A stretch of 64,000 nucleotides of DNA from Sphingobacteriia bacterium 24-36-13 (GTDB lineage: Bacteria > Bacteroidota > Bacteroidia > Chitinophagales > Chitinophagaceae): positions 123,144 to 187,143 of the forward strand of contig NCHN01000001.1 of NCBI GenBank assembly GCA_002281875.1, given 5' to 3'. How positions within the stretch are numbered: the stretch's first letter is position 1; each line of letters begins with the position of its first letter. The notes below the pieces were generated by a model. The model ran no database searches and was not told the origin of the DNA. It was given only the letters and a program-made list of their open reading frames with translations. The translations under genes were made by a program, and so were the position numbers. Of this stretch, positions 8,992-18,707 are shown piece by piece.

Positions 8992-11382
8992 ATGAAAAAA
9001 ATTGTTTTTGTTCTCATTGTTTCTGTGATATCAGTGGTTGCACATGCCCAAAATATCATGAATAATCCAACCTCCAATCACGGCAACAAGTTTGAACAGT
9101 TAGGTACCATATTACCTACTCCAAACGAATACAGAACTGCGAGTGGAGCACCTGGTCCAAAATATTGGCAACAAAGAGCAGATTATATTATTAAGGCAGA
9201 ATTGGATGAAGCCAAACTTCAATTAAAGGGAACAGAAACCATCACTTATTATAACAATGCTCCTGATATATTAACCTATATATGGTTGCAGTTAGACGAG
9301 AATCAACATAGTACGGTGAATAATGCCAATTATCAGGATGCATCAACCCTGGAAAATGCCATTGCAACCAATCAATTAGACAAATTAGCGGCTGCAAAAT
9401 CAGACAATGGGTATGGGCATAAAATTGCTAAATTAACCGACGCTTTGGGTAAGCCATTGAAATATTTTATTAATAAAACAATGATGCGCGTTGACTTGCC
9501 AGCTCCTTTAAAGCCAGGTCAAAAATTCGTTTTCAATGTAGCTTGGAGTTATAAAATTGCTGATCGAATGACATTTGCTGGAAGAGGAGGTTTTGAGATG
9601 TTAGAAGACGGTAACCACTTGTTTACCATGGCACAGTGGTTTCCTCGTTTATGTGTGTACAGCGATTTCCAAGGATGGCAGAATCAACAGTTTTCTGGTA
9701 GAGGGGAATTCGCACTCACATTTGGTAACTATGATGTTACACTAACCGTTCCTTCTGATCATATTGTGTTGAGTACAGGCGTTTGTCAAAATTATAGTCA
9801 AGTATTAAGCCCAGCACAAATGACTCGCTGGAATCAAGCACAAACTGCAAAAGAGCCTATTGAAATTGCTACATTAGAAGAAGCCAATAAAAGAACGGAT
9901 GGGAAAGCTACGTCAACTAAAACTTGGATGTATAAAGCAGAGAATGTTCGTGACTTCGCATGGACTTCTAGCCGAAGATATATCTGGGATGCAATGCCTG
10001 TTTATATTGAAGGCAAAAAAGTAATGTGCATGAGTGGCTATCCAAAAGAAGCGTATGGTTTGTATCGTAAATATTCTACTAAAGCAGTAGCACATACCAT
10101 TAAAACCTATTCTAAATTCTCTATCCCGTATCCATATCCAGTTGCGCAAAGTATTGAAGCATCTAATGGGATGGAATATCCAATGATTTGTTTCAACAAC
10201 GGAAGAACTAATAAAGATGGCTCTTATGCTGAAGCAACCAAGTATGGTATGATTGGTGTTATTATTCATGAAGTAGGGCATAATTTCTTCCCTATGATTG
10301 TTAATAGTGATGAGCGCCAGTGGAGTTGGATGGACGAGGGGTTGAATACATTTGTTCAATTCTTAACCGAAGAATTATGGGATAATAAGTATCCAACTAG
10401 AAGAGGTCCGGCTAGATTAATTACAGACTACATGCGCTTGCCTAAAGACCAGCTTGAGCCCATCATGACTAATAGTGATAATATTATTCAGTTTGGACCA
10501 AATGCATATGCAAAGCCAGCAACTGGATTAAATATTTTACGTGAAACAATTATGGGACGCGAATTATTTGATTATGCTTTTAAAGAATACGCAAGAAGAT
10601 GGGCATTTAAACATCCAACTCCTGCAGATTTATTTAGAACAATGGAAGACGCTAGTGCCGAAGATTTAGATTGGTTTTGGAGGGGTTGGTTTTACAGTAT
10701 AGAACCTTGTGATATTGCTATTGAAAACGTTAAGCATGCAGTGGTTAATAGTGCCCCTAATACAGATGCTCCAAGAGCTACCAACCCTATTATGCGAGGA
10801 TTAGATAAGCCTTTATTTAGTGGTGCAGCAGCTTTTGATGATATTTCTAAACAAAGAAATAGAAATGATAAAAGTATTATTTTCCAAACAGATGCTGATA
10901 CCAGTTTAAGAGATTTTTATTGGAGATATACAAGAGGGTTGGAAGCGTATGATTCTTCCTATAAATTTCAAGTACAAGCAAATTCTCCAGCATCACCATT
11001 ATCATCAGAAGAATTAGCCAAATACCAAAACACCAATTTGTATGAAATAACATTTACCAATAAAGGTGGATTGGTTATGCCTTTGATTGTAGAATTTACA
11101 TTTGAAGATGGTACAAAAGAAACAGAAAAAATTCCAGCTCAAGTATGGAGAAAGAATGAAAATAAAGTCTCTAAACTTTTCATGACTACAAAAAAAGCAG
11201 TATCCATTCAATTAGATCCATTGAAGGAAACTGCAGATATTAATGAGTCGAATAATAAGTGGCCTAACGGAACAGTAGCTGAGCCTTCTAAATTTAATAT
11301 TTTCAAAGCAGGGGCGGGTAGAGGTAGAGGCCAATCTTCAGGCGTTAATCCAATGCAGCACGCAATGCAAAAAGGTCAATAA
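8992..11382 (+). CDS. Secreted M1-family metallopeptidase (copy 2, tandem paralogue)
   Basis: A 796-residue paralogue of the preceding gene, colinear over its whole length. The zinc motif HEVGH is again at residues 426-430, with the third ligand in WMDEGLN. The reading frame is open back to 8941, but the ATG at 8992 begins a good signal peptide (MKKIVFVLIVSVIS...AHAQ), and an earlier start would lie inside the upstream terminator hairpin. Differences from copy 1 cluster in the signal peptide, around residues 90-130, the 290-310 linker and the C-terminal 200 residues. More than half of the codons differ silently over the identical first 44 mature residues, so the duplication is old and both copies are under selection. 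It is followed 3 bp later by an esterase gene. Confidence 0.92.
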   Translation: MKKIVFVLIVSVISVVAHAQNIMNNPTSNHGNKFEQLGTILPTPNEYRTASGAPGPKYWQQRADYIIKAELDEAKLQLKGTETITYYNNAPDILTYIWLQLDENQHSTVNNANYQDASTLENAIATNQLDKLAAAKSDNGYGHKIAKLTDALGKPLKYFINKTMMRVDLPAPLKPGQKFVFNVAWSYKIADRMTFAGRGGFEMLEDGNHLFTMAQWFPRLCVYSDFQGWQNQQFSGRGEFALTFGNYDVTLTVPSDHIVLSTGVCQNYSQVLSPAQMTRWNQAQTAKEPIEIATLEEANKRTDGKATSTKTWMYKAENVRDFAWTSSRRYIWDAMPVYIEGKKVMCMSGYPKEAYGLYRKYSTKAVAHTIKTYSKFSIPYPYPVAQSIEASNGMEYPMICFNNGRTNKDGSYAEATKYGMIGVIIHEVGHNFFPMIVNSDERQWSWMDEGLNTFVQFLTEELWDNKYPTRRGPARLITDYMRLPKDQLEPIMTNSDNIIQFGPNAYAKPATGLNILRETIMGRELFDYAFKEYARRWAFKHPTPADLFRTMEDASAEDLDWFWRGWFYSIEPCDIAIENVKHAVVNSAPNTDAPRATNPIMRGLDKPLFSGAAAFDDISKQRNRNDKSIIFQTDADTSLRDFYWRYTRGLEAYDSSYKFQVQANSPASPLSSEELAKYQNTNLYEITFTNKGGLVMPLIVEFTFEDGTKETEKIPAQVWRKNENKVSKLFMTTKKAVSIQLDPLKETADINESNNKWPNGTVAEPSKFNIFKAGAGRGRGQSSGVNPMQHAMQKGQ

Positions 11383-11385
11383 ACA

Positions 11386-12183
11386 ATGAAGAAATTTTGT
11401 TTGAGTTTTATTTTAGGGTTGTTTAGTTTTTTCATTTACGCAAAAACAGATACCATTTCTGTTTACAGTAAAAGCATGAATAAGCCTATTAAAGTGGTGG
11501 TAATACAGCCTGATAATTTAATAAAGGGTAAGAAACTTCCAGTTGTTTATTTATTACATGGGCATGGAGGTAATCATCGAGCTTGGTTACAGTCGGCACC
11601 TCAATTGGAAGCCAAGGCAAACCAAATGAATATGCTACTGGTGATGCCAGATGGTAGCAGAAATAGCTGGTATATGAATAGCCCAATCAATCCTGCAGTA
11701 CAATACGAAACCTTTATGGTTAAAGAATTGGTGCCTTATATTGATTCAGCTTATTCCACTAATTTTAAAAGGGCCATCACTGGATTGAGTATGGGCGGAC
11801 ATGGGGCTTTTTATTTGTCTTTTAGAAATAAAGGAGTATTTGGTGCAGCTGGAAGTATATGTGGTGGTGTAGATATACGCCCTTTTCCAAAGAACTGGGA
11901 ACTCAGCCAGTTATTAGGAGATATTGCTGAACAACCATCAAATTGGGATGCTAATACAGTCATTAATATTGCGGAGAATTTGCAACCTGGAGATTTGCAA
12001 CTCATTTTTGATTGTGGGTATGGAGATTTTTTCCTAAAAGTAAATAGGGATTTGCACCAGAAGTTATTGCAGAAGAAAATTCCTCATGATTACACTGAAA
12101 GACCAGGGGCACATAATTCAGCCTATTGGGGGAGTAGTATTGATGGGCACCTTTTATATTTTAGTAAATTTTTTAATCAGTAA
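11386..12183 (+). CDS. Secreted alpha/beta-hydrolase esterase, esterase D-like (copy 1)
   Basis: A 265-residue exported serine esterase of the esterase D / putative esterase family. Signal peptide 1-19, oxyanion region LLHGHGGNHRAWL, nucleophile Ser135 in GLSMGGHGA, probable Asp in FDCGYGDFF and catalytic His in RPGAHNSAYW. Family members act on short acyl esters, such as tributyrin or acetylated sugars. Only 3 bp separates it from the M1 peptidase stop, so it is probably in the same transcript. The next gene is a diverged copy of it. The natural ester is not evident. Confidence 0.9.
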   Translation: MKKFCLSFILGLFSFFIYAKTDTISVYSKSMNKPIKVVVIQPDNLIKGKKLPVVYLLHGHGGNHRAWLQSAPQLEAKANQMNMLLVMPDGSRNSWYMNSPINPAVQYETFMVKELVPYIDSAYSTNFKRAITGLSMGGHGAFYLSFRNKGVFGAAGSICGGVDIRPFPKNWELSQLLGDIAEQPSNWDANTVINIAENLQPGDLQLIFDCGYGDFFLKVNRDLHQKLLQKKIPHDYTERPGAHNSAYWGSSIDGHLLYFSKFFNQ

Positions 12184-12192
12184 TCTTAATCT

Positions 12193-13020
12193 ATGAAATT
12201 TTGGACAGTCATAATAGTAGGATTAATTTTTAGTGGAAGCGCATTTGCTGCTCAAACAGATACCTTGGCTGTGCCAAGTGCCTCTATGAAGAAAAAAATT
12301 CCCACTGTTATCATTTTACCAGAGGGATATACTTCTTCTAAGCAATCATTTCCTGTTATTTATTTGTTACACGGTGCTGGGGGAAGTTATCGAAATTGGA
12401 TAACTCGTGTACCACATATTCAACAATTAGCCGACCAAAACCAAGTAATTATTGTTTGCCCTGATGGAGCAGTAACCAGTTGGTATTTTGATAGTCCAAT
12501 TGATAGCTCAGTTAGATATGAAACATTTGTGGCAAAAGAGTTGCCTGCATATATTGACCAACAGTATAAAACAATTTCAAATAGAAATGGTAGGGTAATT
12601 ACTGGATTGAGTATGGGTGGGCATGGTGCACTATTTTTAGGATTTAGACATTCCAATACTTTTAGTGCTGCAGGAAGCATGAGTGGTGCATTACATGTAA
12701 CCGTCATTAGGCAAGGATATGGCGTAGAGAAAATATTAGGGGATACTGCTGTAAATCGAAAATATTGGAATGACTGGAGTGTGTTAAATGCCATTGAACA
12801 AAAGCCCACAGACTCGTTGTCAATAATTATTGACTGTGGAGTGGAAGATCGTGTATTGCCTATGAATAGGGCGGTTCATGAGAAAATGCAAAAGCTGAAT
12901 ATAGCACATGAATACACAGAGCGACCAGGAAATCATGATTGGAAATACTGGTCTAATGCCATTGATTACCAAGTTTTATACTTTAGCAAGCATTTTAAAA
13001 GAATGCAAAAACCTAGTTAG
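12193..13020 (+). CDS. Secreted alpha/beta-hydrolase esterase, esterase D-like (copy 2, tandem paralogue)
   Basis: A 275-residue paralogue of the upstream esterase, 9 bp downstream of it. Signal peptide 1-20, LLHGAGGSYRNWI oxyanion loop, nucleophile Ser140 in GLSMGGHGA, Asp in IDCGVEDRVL and His in RPGNHDWKYW. The catalytic triad is intact in both copies while the remaining sequence has drifted well apart, which suggests different substrates. It ends the plus-strand run; the next gene is convergent 29 bp away, and I see no hairpin between them. Confidence 0.9.
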   Translation: MKFWTVIIVGLIFSGSAFAAQTDTLAVPSASMKKKIPTVIILPEGYTSSKQSFPVIYLLHGAGGSYRNWITRVPHIQQLADQNQVIIVCPDGAVTSWYFDSPIDSSVRYETFVAKELPAYIDQQYKTISNRNGRVITGLSMGGHGALFLGFRHSNTFSAAGSMSGALHVTVIRQGYGVEKILGDTAVNRKYWNDWSVLNAIEQKPTDSLSIIIDCGVEDRVLPMNRAVHEKMQKLNIAHEYTERPGNHDWKYWSNAIDYQVLYFSKHFKRMQKPS

Positions 13021-13049
13021 CCTTTACGGTGGGTTACTTCATGCCGCAT

Positions 13050-13970
13050 TCAATGGCCTAATAATCCCTTTAGTGCATCAATTCTAAATTGAATAACTGG
13101 TTTCATTTTAGCAGGTGACCCTTGAAACAAATAACCAAGGGCTAAGATGATAGAAGCCGCAAATTTAAAAAGGTACTCTGCAATTTTTATGAAATAGGTT
13201 ATCTGACTGATGGATTGTGTTCTTACTTTTTCGCCTCTGCCAATTCCACTGGCTACTCTATACATGTATTCAGGGGTAAGCTTTTGGACTTCCACTACAT
13301 GGTCAACAATAATGTAAGGGTGGTAATAAATGGTTTTCCCTAAAGCTTTCAATTTTAAGAAAAATTCTTTTCCTTCTCCGCCAATTCTTAATGTACCCTT
13401 AACGCCAGGTAGTGCGGTATTAAATCCGTTTACTAAATTAAAATCATCCCGTTTGATAATCATATTAGACTCTAAGGGATATTTATTAGGACTAAATACA
13501 CAAATCTCTTTACTATAGTCGAAATTCCCTACCAATGACGAAACAAAATGGCTCATCCAAACAGGTTCAGCAGGTATATACTTTGGAATAATTCTCCCCC
13601 CTAAACCTCCAGCATCTGCATGCGATTTAAAAAAATCAATAATTAGTGACAAGTAATTGGGATGCGCAATTGCATCATCATCCATAAAACAGAGTAGGGG
13701 AGATTGTGCAATTCCTGCTCCAGTATTTCTGGCAAAAGAAGCTCCTTGATTGGGTTCATTTAGATAAATAAAATGGGCATCTGTATGCGTTGCTATAAAA
13801 TGGGTGCAAACGCTTTCTGTGTTATCTGAAGAGTTGTTGTTGACTACTATTACTTCATAGCAGTCTTTATTGATTTGCTGATTATACAGACTATCTAATG
13901 CCGCTGGTAAATAGAGCGCTCTATTATACGTACAGATAACGACTGATATTTCCAGCTTGCTATGATTCAT
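13050..13970 (-). CDS. Glycosyltransferase family 2
   Basis: A 306-residue GT-A fold glycosyltransferase. The N-terminus has the classic VVICTYNRALYLPAALDSL nucleotide-sugar binding start (about 9-27), NNNSSDNTES follows, and CFMDDDAI at about 93-100 carries the DxD metal-binding motif. GASFARNTGAG and GEGKEFFLKL are family-typical. The C-terminal part has one hydrophobic stretch (FKFAASIILALGYLF) that may anchor it to the membrane. Its start overlaps the GT4 stop by 4 bp (ATGA type), so it belongs to the same operon. Probably adds a sugar to a surface glycan or glycolipid. Confidence 0.9.
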   Translation of the reverse strand: MNHSKLEISVVICTYNRALYLPAALDSLYNQQINKDCYEVIVVNNNSSDNTESVCTHFIATHTDAHFIYLNEPNQGASFARNTGAGIAQSPLLCFMDDDAIAHPNYLSLIIDFFKSHADAGGLGGRIIPKYIPAEPVWMSHFVSSLVGNFDYSKEICVFSPNKYPLESNMIIKRDDFNLVNGFNTALPGVKGTLRIGGEGKEFFLKLKALGKTIYYHPYIIVDHVVEVQKLTPEYMYRVASGIGRGEKVRTQSISQITYFIKIAEYLFKFAASIILALGYLFQGSPAKMKPVIQFRIDALKGLLGH

Positions 13971-15103
13971 TTAGGCAAATATAAAATGGATTCTCGAACT
14001 ATAGTAGCCCAGTTAAATGCTTTATAAAACGCGTTTGAAGTATCATATAACTTGTTTAGGGGTAATTGAATCATTGCGTTTGCAAAAGCATCCCAATTAT
14101 AGTCTTCAATTGAAATAAGTTGTTCTTTTAATAAAGTTCCACTGAATCCATCACAACTTTTTTTACATGCAATTACTGGTAAGCCTGAGGCAAGTGCATC
14201 CGTAATTTTGGTTTTGACACCAGTACCTAAAGTTACTGGACAAATAAAACAATGTGCCCCTTTATAATGTAAATCAATATGCTCAACAAAGCCTTTAAAA
14301 ATAATAGTTGGACAAGCCAATAGCTGTGCTTCCCAATTGGGTTTGATTTGTACTCCACAAATCAATATTCGATAATTTAATTTTGTTTGATTAAGCCTTG
14401 GTATTAATTCATTTAAAATAATATATAGAGCGTCTTCATTAGGGATATAATCAAGGGTTCCGTTAAATAAAAATAATTTGGTATCTGCTGAAAGTGAATG
14501 GCCATTCAAAATTGTTTCTCTGCTTTCACTTTTTTCTAATTGGCTATAGGGTTCTTCTATATATGTTCCATAAGGTACCGTAAAAGAAATGGTTGCATTA
14601 ACGTTCCAGTGTTCAATAGCAAATAGTCTTTCTTCATCGGAGATAAAAAAATTTCTATCAGCATGTTTGAGTACCCATTTTTCATACATTTCATAGAATT
14701 TCCATCCCCATCTCCCCATATCTCTGAAACGGTATGCTTCTAAGTTGGCAGATTTAATAATTAATTTTTTACCAGTTAAAAAACGAAGCAAAATACCTAA
14801 CCAACCATAATAGCTATGATCAATGATGATGACATCTATTTTTTCTTTCTTGATTAGTTGAATCAATTTTAAGCAATAAAAAATATTCAAGAATCCATAC
14901 CAATGATTAAATAAAAAAGGAAGCAGGTTCAACGATGTTTCGGTTGAAGCGGCTTCCTTATTATCTTTTGAGACTGCTAAAACAACTTTAGTTTGTTTAG
15001 CTAGTTCTCTATAGTAATCAACAATATATTTTTGTCCTCCCATTAAAGCAGGGAAAACTTTAAATGAAACAATTCCCAATACATTGGGCTTTTTGGAATA
15101 CAT
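13967..15103 (-). CDS. Glycosyltransferase family 4
   Basis: A 378-residue GT-B fold glycosyltransferase. The N-terminal domain begins LGIVSFKVFPALMGGQKYIV, a typical donor/acceptor start with the conserved GG loop. The C-terminal donor domain has LFLFNGTLDYIPNEDAL, FKGFVEHIDLHYKGAHCFI, and PVTLGTGVKTKITDALASGL, in which the usual EX7E region is modified. It is one base from the YfhO-type gene (15103 is shared) and 4 bp overlapping with the GT2 gene. The three genes thus form a tight minus-strand operon for a surface glycan. Confidence 0.88.
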   Translation of the reverse strand: MYSKKPNVLGIVSFKVFPALMGGQKYIVDYYRELAKQTKVVLAVSKDNKEAASTETSLNLLPFLFNHWYGFLNIFYCLKLIQLIKKEKIDVIIIDHSYYGWLGILLRFLTGKKLIIKSANLEAYRFRDMGRWGWKFYEMYEKWVLKHADRNFFISDEERLFAIEHWNVNATISFTVPYGTYIEEPYSQLEKSESRETILNGHSLSADTKLFLFNGTLDYIPNEDALYIILNELIPRLNQTKLNYRILICGVQIKPNWEAQLLACPTIIFKGFVEHIDLHYKGAHCFICPVTLGTGVKTKITDALASGLPVIACKKSCDGFSGTLLKEQLISIEDYNWDAFANAMIQLPLNKLYDTSNAFYKAFNWATIVRESILYLPK

Positions 15104-17595
15104 TAAACGGTTTTCGTTTTTTTGAAACCGTTAATAATAGCTCCTAATAAAAGCAACCAGATAATGATAGATGATCCTACTGCTGCTTTAGAGCCAATAG
15201 CATAAGAAGCAGGTTCAAATTTGAACTCAATCGTATGATTACCAGCAGGAATTTCCATCCCTCTTAATACATAGTTAGTTTGTAAAATAGCGGATTCTTT
15301 TCCATCAATATAAGCTTTCCAACCCGCGTCATAAAATACTTCACTAAATACAGCAAATTGATTGGAACTAGATTTGTATTGATATCTAGCAGCATCATTT
15401 TCGTTATTTAATAATTGAATGCTTGCAGTACTATCAAATTGAATCGGGCCTATTCTAGTTTTGTCTTTTTGATCTAATAATGCGGTTTCAGCTGGATTAA
15501 AACTGTTTAGTGTTTGCATAATTGCTGCAGGCCCATCCTTAAATTCAACCTGTTTTACCAACCATACAGCACCCAATGCATTGGGGTTTTGCTGAACGGT
15601 TGCTTGACCAGTTTGAGGATCAGGCATAATCAAGTATTTGGTGTTTAGCATATTTAAAGATGGCATACAGTTCGGGAACTTATACAATTGATTCTCTATT
15701 AAATCTTGGTAAATGCTCAACTTAGCAGGGTGGTATCCACCAACTGATTTATGGAAATAAGCGGTAAGAGCACCACCATTAAATGCATTGGAAATTCCTT
15801 GTGTTAAATTTAATACTCTGTAGTAACCTGTATCTTTTAAGATTTCCTGATCTGCAGCAGTTGGTGCAAAATTATTCTCATATTCTGCAGCATCTTGGTA
15901 ATTGTCGGCATTCAGGTATTTACTATTTATACCAAATACATCAATCATGGCGAAAATGCCTATAACAGCTGTGATGATTATTGGATTAATTTTTTGTTTG
16001 ATGGCTGCAAATACTGCTGCCCCAGCTACTGCACAGAATAAAAGGGTTCTCAATAAGTCTCCTAATACCAAACTTTTTCTATCTTCTCTTAAGCCTTCTA
16101 CAAATGATTTCACTGGTGCTTCAATTTGAGCGCGTTGGGTAGCGTCTGAAATATTACTGATTAGCCCTAACAAAGTTTTATCACTGGAATTACTAAAGTC
16201 AGCGGTTAAATAAACCAATACTGCAATTCCAAAAACTGCAGCAACCACTATTAATCCTTTCTTGTACTTTTCCCAAAGAAGGGTTTTGTTTTCAGTGTTT
16301 ATGATGGTATTCAAAGACAAAGCCGCCAACATACAAAGTAAAAAAGTAGGCACAACCAAAATCATACTGGGTGCTCTAAACTTATCGTAAACAGGCAAGT
16401 ATTTTAACATGGCAACATTAAAGCCCTCCAAGTATTTACCCCAACTCAACATTAAAGTGAACACAATGGCTGCTCCCATCCAATAAGTATATTTTTTATC
16501 TACAATCACCATTCCAATTAACGCCAGGAAACATACGATGGCACCTGCATAAGGAGGGCCTGATGTACCAACACCGTCAATCCCCCCCCAATAAAATTGC
16601 ATGTACCTTTGTACCTGCTGTGCCAATTCTTGTGGCATTTGTTGCAATGCAGCTATGGCCTGAGACTTTTCTTGTGCTACCTCAAGCTGACCACTGCTTC
16701 CTCCATAAAAACGAGGGAACATCATTACCAATGGCTCTGTTTTGTATACACTATAGCTTAAAGCATAATCTTTACTCAGTCCTGTTTTAGTTACATTCGT
16801 AGTACTGTCTGCTAAAACACTTCCACCTCTAATGGTTTTTTTAGCATATTCATAAGTTGTAAATAAAGTGACTGCATTAACTAAAATCCCTAAAAGAGCG
16901 GCCATGATGGCTAAGCCAGCAGATTTGCCTAAATGTTTCCAGTCTTTTGCTTTAATACAGGTAATAGCAAAAGCAACACTCATAAATAGGATGATTAAAA
17001 AACCATAATAAGTAATTTGTAAATGGTTGGCTCCTAAAAGAAGTGCAGTGAATAGTGCTGTTAATGCAGTACCTGCAATATATTTTTTATTATAGATTAA
17101 GATTAATGCGCCAATTACTGCAGGTAAATAAGCAATCGCATTCATTTTAGTGTCGTGGCCTGCTGCCAATATTATTGGGTTATAAGTTGCATAGGTATAT
17201 GCCAAAGCGCTAAATATTCCAATATATGCATTGATGCTCAAAACCTGCGTTAAAAAGTAAAAACACAAGCAGGCTAAAAAGAAAACACCCACAGGCTTGG
17301 GGAATCCTAACAAAATAATATCCCCTAAATATCCAACAGATACTGGGTTTTCACTGATGCCTGTGATTTGATAAGCGGGCATACCCCCAAACATCCCATT
17401 GGTCCAAAGTGGAAAATGACCAGTACGTTCTTTTGCTTGAAAAGAATTTTGTGCCATCCCTTTCCATTGGGTTACATCGTGTTGTTGCAATACTTTACCT
17501 TCCAAAGCTGGCTTGCAATAAATAAGGGCAACTAATAAGAAAATCACCACCGCAAGTGCATGTGGCATTAAAGCTTTCCAATTGATCCTGTTCAT
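15103..17595 (-). CDS. YfhO-family large membrane protein
   Basis: An 830-residue polytopic membrane protein of the YfhO type. These resemble GT-C glycosyltransferases and, in Gram-positive relatives, take part in glycosylation of lipoteichoic acid. Around twelve hydrophobic helices occupy the first 500 residues, followed by a soluble domain and a last helix near 805-825. QQHDVTQWKGMAQNSF and FPLWTNGMFGGMPAYQ in the first loop and the late FSEVFYDAGWKAYIDGKE block are hallmarks of the family. The ORF is open to a TTG at 17616, but that codon lies inside a good -7 element, so the ATG at 17595 is chosen. First gene of the YfhO-GT4-GT2 unit. Confidence 0.88.
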   Translation of the reverse strand: MNRINWKALMPHALAVVIFLLVALIYCKPALEGKVLQQHDVTQWKGMAQNSFQAKERTGHFPLWTNGMFGGMPAYQITGISENPVSVGYLGDIILLGFPKPVGVFFLACLCFYFLTQVLSINAYIGIFSALAYTYATYNPIILAAGHDTKMNAIAYLPAVIGALILIYNKKYIAGTALTALFTALLLGANHLQITYYGFLIILFMSVAFAITCIKAKDWKHLGKSAGLAIMAALLGILVNAVTLFTTYEYAKKTIRGGSVLADSTTNVTKTGLSKDYALSYSVYKTEPLVMMFPRFYGGSSGQLEVAQEKSQAIAALQQMPQELAQQVQRYMQFYWGGIDGVGTSGPPYAGAIVCFLALIGMVIVDKKYTYWMGAAIVFTLMLSWGKYLEGFNVAMLKYLPVYDKFRAPSMILVVPTFLLCMLAALSLNTIINTENKTLLWEKYKKGLIVVAAVFGIAVLVYLTADFSNSSDKTLLGLISNISDATQRAQIEAPVKSFVEGLREDRKSLVLGDLLRTLLFCAVAGAAVFAAIKQKINPIIITAVIGIFAMIDVFGINSKYLNADNYQDAAEYENNFAPTAADQEILKDTGYYRVLNLTQGISNAFNGGALTAYFHKSVGGYHPAKLSIYQDLIENQLYKFPNCMPSLNMLNTKYLIMPDPQTGQATVQQNPNALGAVWLVKQVEFKDGPAAIMQTLNSFNPAETALLDQKDKTRIGPIQFDSTASIQLLNNENDAARYQYKSSSNQFAVFSEVFYDAGWKAYIDGKESAILQTNYVLRGMEIPAGNHTIEFKFEPASYAIGSKAAVGSSIIIWLLLLGAIINGFKKTKTV

Positions 17596-17613
17596 AGAAT
17601 TTAAAATATGCAG

Positions 17614-17621
17614 CAAACCTA
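17614..17621 (-). promoter_or_regulatory. Candidate -7 element for the yfhO-GT4-GT2 operon
   Basis: Reads TAGGTTTG on the minus strand, a full TAnnTTTG match, 18 bp upstream of the ATG at 17595. It rules against the TTG start at 17616. The divergent gene at 17635 starts only 14 bp away. Confidence 0.4.
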
Positions 17622-17634
17622 ATAACTTTATGGT

Positions 17635-17919
17635 ATGAGACCACTTTTATTTGCCACAAGAATGGCTTTTATCTGTAATATGCTATTTATTTTATGTTTA
17701 ATCATACAAAGGACCTATGATTTTATACCCAGTAAAGACCTAAGTTCTATGGTAGTATTATTGGGTTGGATTGTAGCCCCTATCCAGAATTTGATTGCGA
17801 ACATTTGGTATGGATTGGTGTTAGTCAGCAAGTCATCCATACGTTTACCACTATGGATTGCTGTGACCAATATGGTATTACTAATTATCCAATTTATAGT
17901 ATTTATAATTCTTCCTTAG
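17635..17919 (+). CDS. Small three-helix membrane protein, function unknown
   Basis: A 94-residue protein with three hydrophobic segments (about 8-25, 38-58 and 71-93). I do not recognise the family. It starts at an ATG 39 bp from the divergent YfhO start. Its TAG stop shares its last base with the GTG start of the VUT-family transporter gene, so the two are probably translationally coupled. That coupling suggests a partner or accessory role for the transporter, which is inference only. Confidence 0.7.
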   Translation: MRPLLFATRMAFICNMLFILCLIIQRTYDFIPSKDLSSMVVLLGWIVAPIQNLIANIWYGLVLVSKSSIRLPLWIAVTNMVLLIIQFIVFIILP

Positions 17920-18701
17920 TGATAAGTAAAATATTAAATGATCGCCCAACTAAACTTTTTTTGGGAATCACCGCCTTCTTTGTTGCCAATGCATTAATTG
18001 CCGAATGTATTGGTGGTAAAATCTTTTCACTGGAAAAGCTATTGGGAATAAATCCGTTTAGTTTTAGCTTTTTTGGACAATCCGGTTTGGCATTTAATCT
18101 CACCTGTGGAGTACTTTTATGGCCACTTGAATTTGTAATAACAGATATTGTAAATGAATATTATGGCCCCAAATCGGTCAAAAGAATTAGTTATACAGCC
18201 GTTGTATTAATTCTTTATGCGTTTATAATGTTTTATGCTGCTATGGAAATTCCTCCTGCTGATTTTTGGATAGGTTCTGGAGTAGAGAAGGGTATACCTA
18301 ATATGCAATTGGCTTTTGGGGGCATATTTGGTCAGGGTATGTGGATTATTGTAGGGAGCTTAACAGCTTTTTTGGTAAGTCAAATAGTAGATGTGACTGT
18401 TTTCCATAAGATTAAAAAAGCAACCGGTGAAAAATGGGTTTGGTTAAGGGCCACTGGGTCAACAATGGTTTCCCAAATGGTAGATAGCTTTGTAGTATTG
18501 TTTATCGCCTTCAAAATTGGAAATGGATGGAGTTGGCAATTGGTATTGGCAATTGGGGTGGTGAATTATATGTATAAGTTTACGATGGCCATAATATTGA
18601 CACCTTTAATTTATTTCATTGAGCAAAAAATCGAAAACTACGTTGGGAAAGAAACGGCTCAAAAAATGAAAAGGGAAGCAATGGGGTTAGCCAACGAATA
18701 A
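17919..18701 (+). CDS. VUT-family queuosine precursor transporter (YhhQ-like)
   Basis: A 260-residue membrane transporter of the VUT/YhhQ family, which imports queuosine precursors such as preQ0 or preQ1 for tRNA modification. Family landmarks are NALIAECIGGKIF, FGQSGLAFNLTCGVLLWPLEF with the following TDIVNEYYG, VSQIVDVTVFHKIK, and TGSTMVSQMVDSFVVLFIAF. The frame is open far upstream through the preceding gene, but homology starts with SKILNDRPTKLFLG and the only sensible start is the GTG at 17919, which overlaps the previous stop by one base. About six to seven helices. Non-ATG start with coupling is the notable feature. Confidence 0.9.
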   Translation: MISKILNDRPTKLFLGITAFFVANALIAECIGGKIFSLEKLLGINPFSFSFFGQSGLAFNLTCGVLLWPLEFVITDIVNEYYGPKSVKRISYTAVVLILYAFIMFYAAMEIPPADFWIGSGVEKGIPNMQLAFGGIFGQGMWIIVGSLTAFLVSQIVDVTVFHKIKKATGEKWVWLRATGSTMVSQMVDSFVVLFIAFKIGNGWSWQLVLAIGVVNYMYKFTMAIILTPLIYFIEQKIENYVGKETAQKMKREAMGLANE

Positions 18702-18707
18702 CGAAAC

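Noticed and set aside
8458-10359. Minus-strand ORFs of 99-148 residues within the M1 peptidase genes
   Set aside because: Antisense shadows with peptidase codon bias; they recur at the same place in both paralogues because the genes are colinear.
17766-17918. Longer start for the VUT transporter
   Set aside because: The extra residues are the out-of-frame reading of the small membrane protein gene and do not resemble the family; the GTG at 17919 fits.
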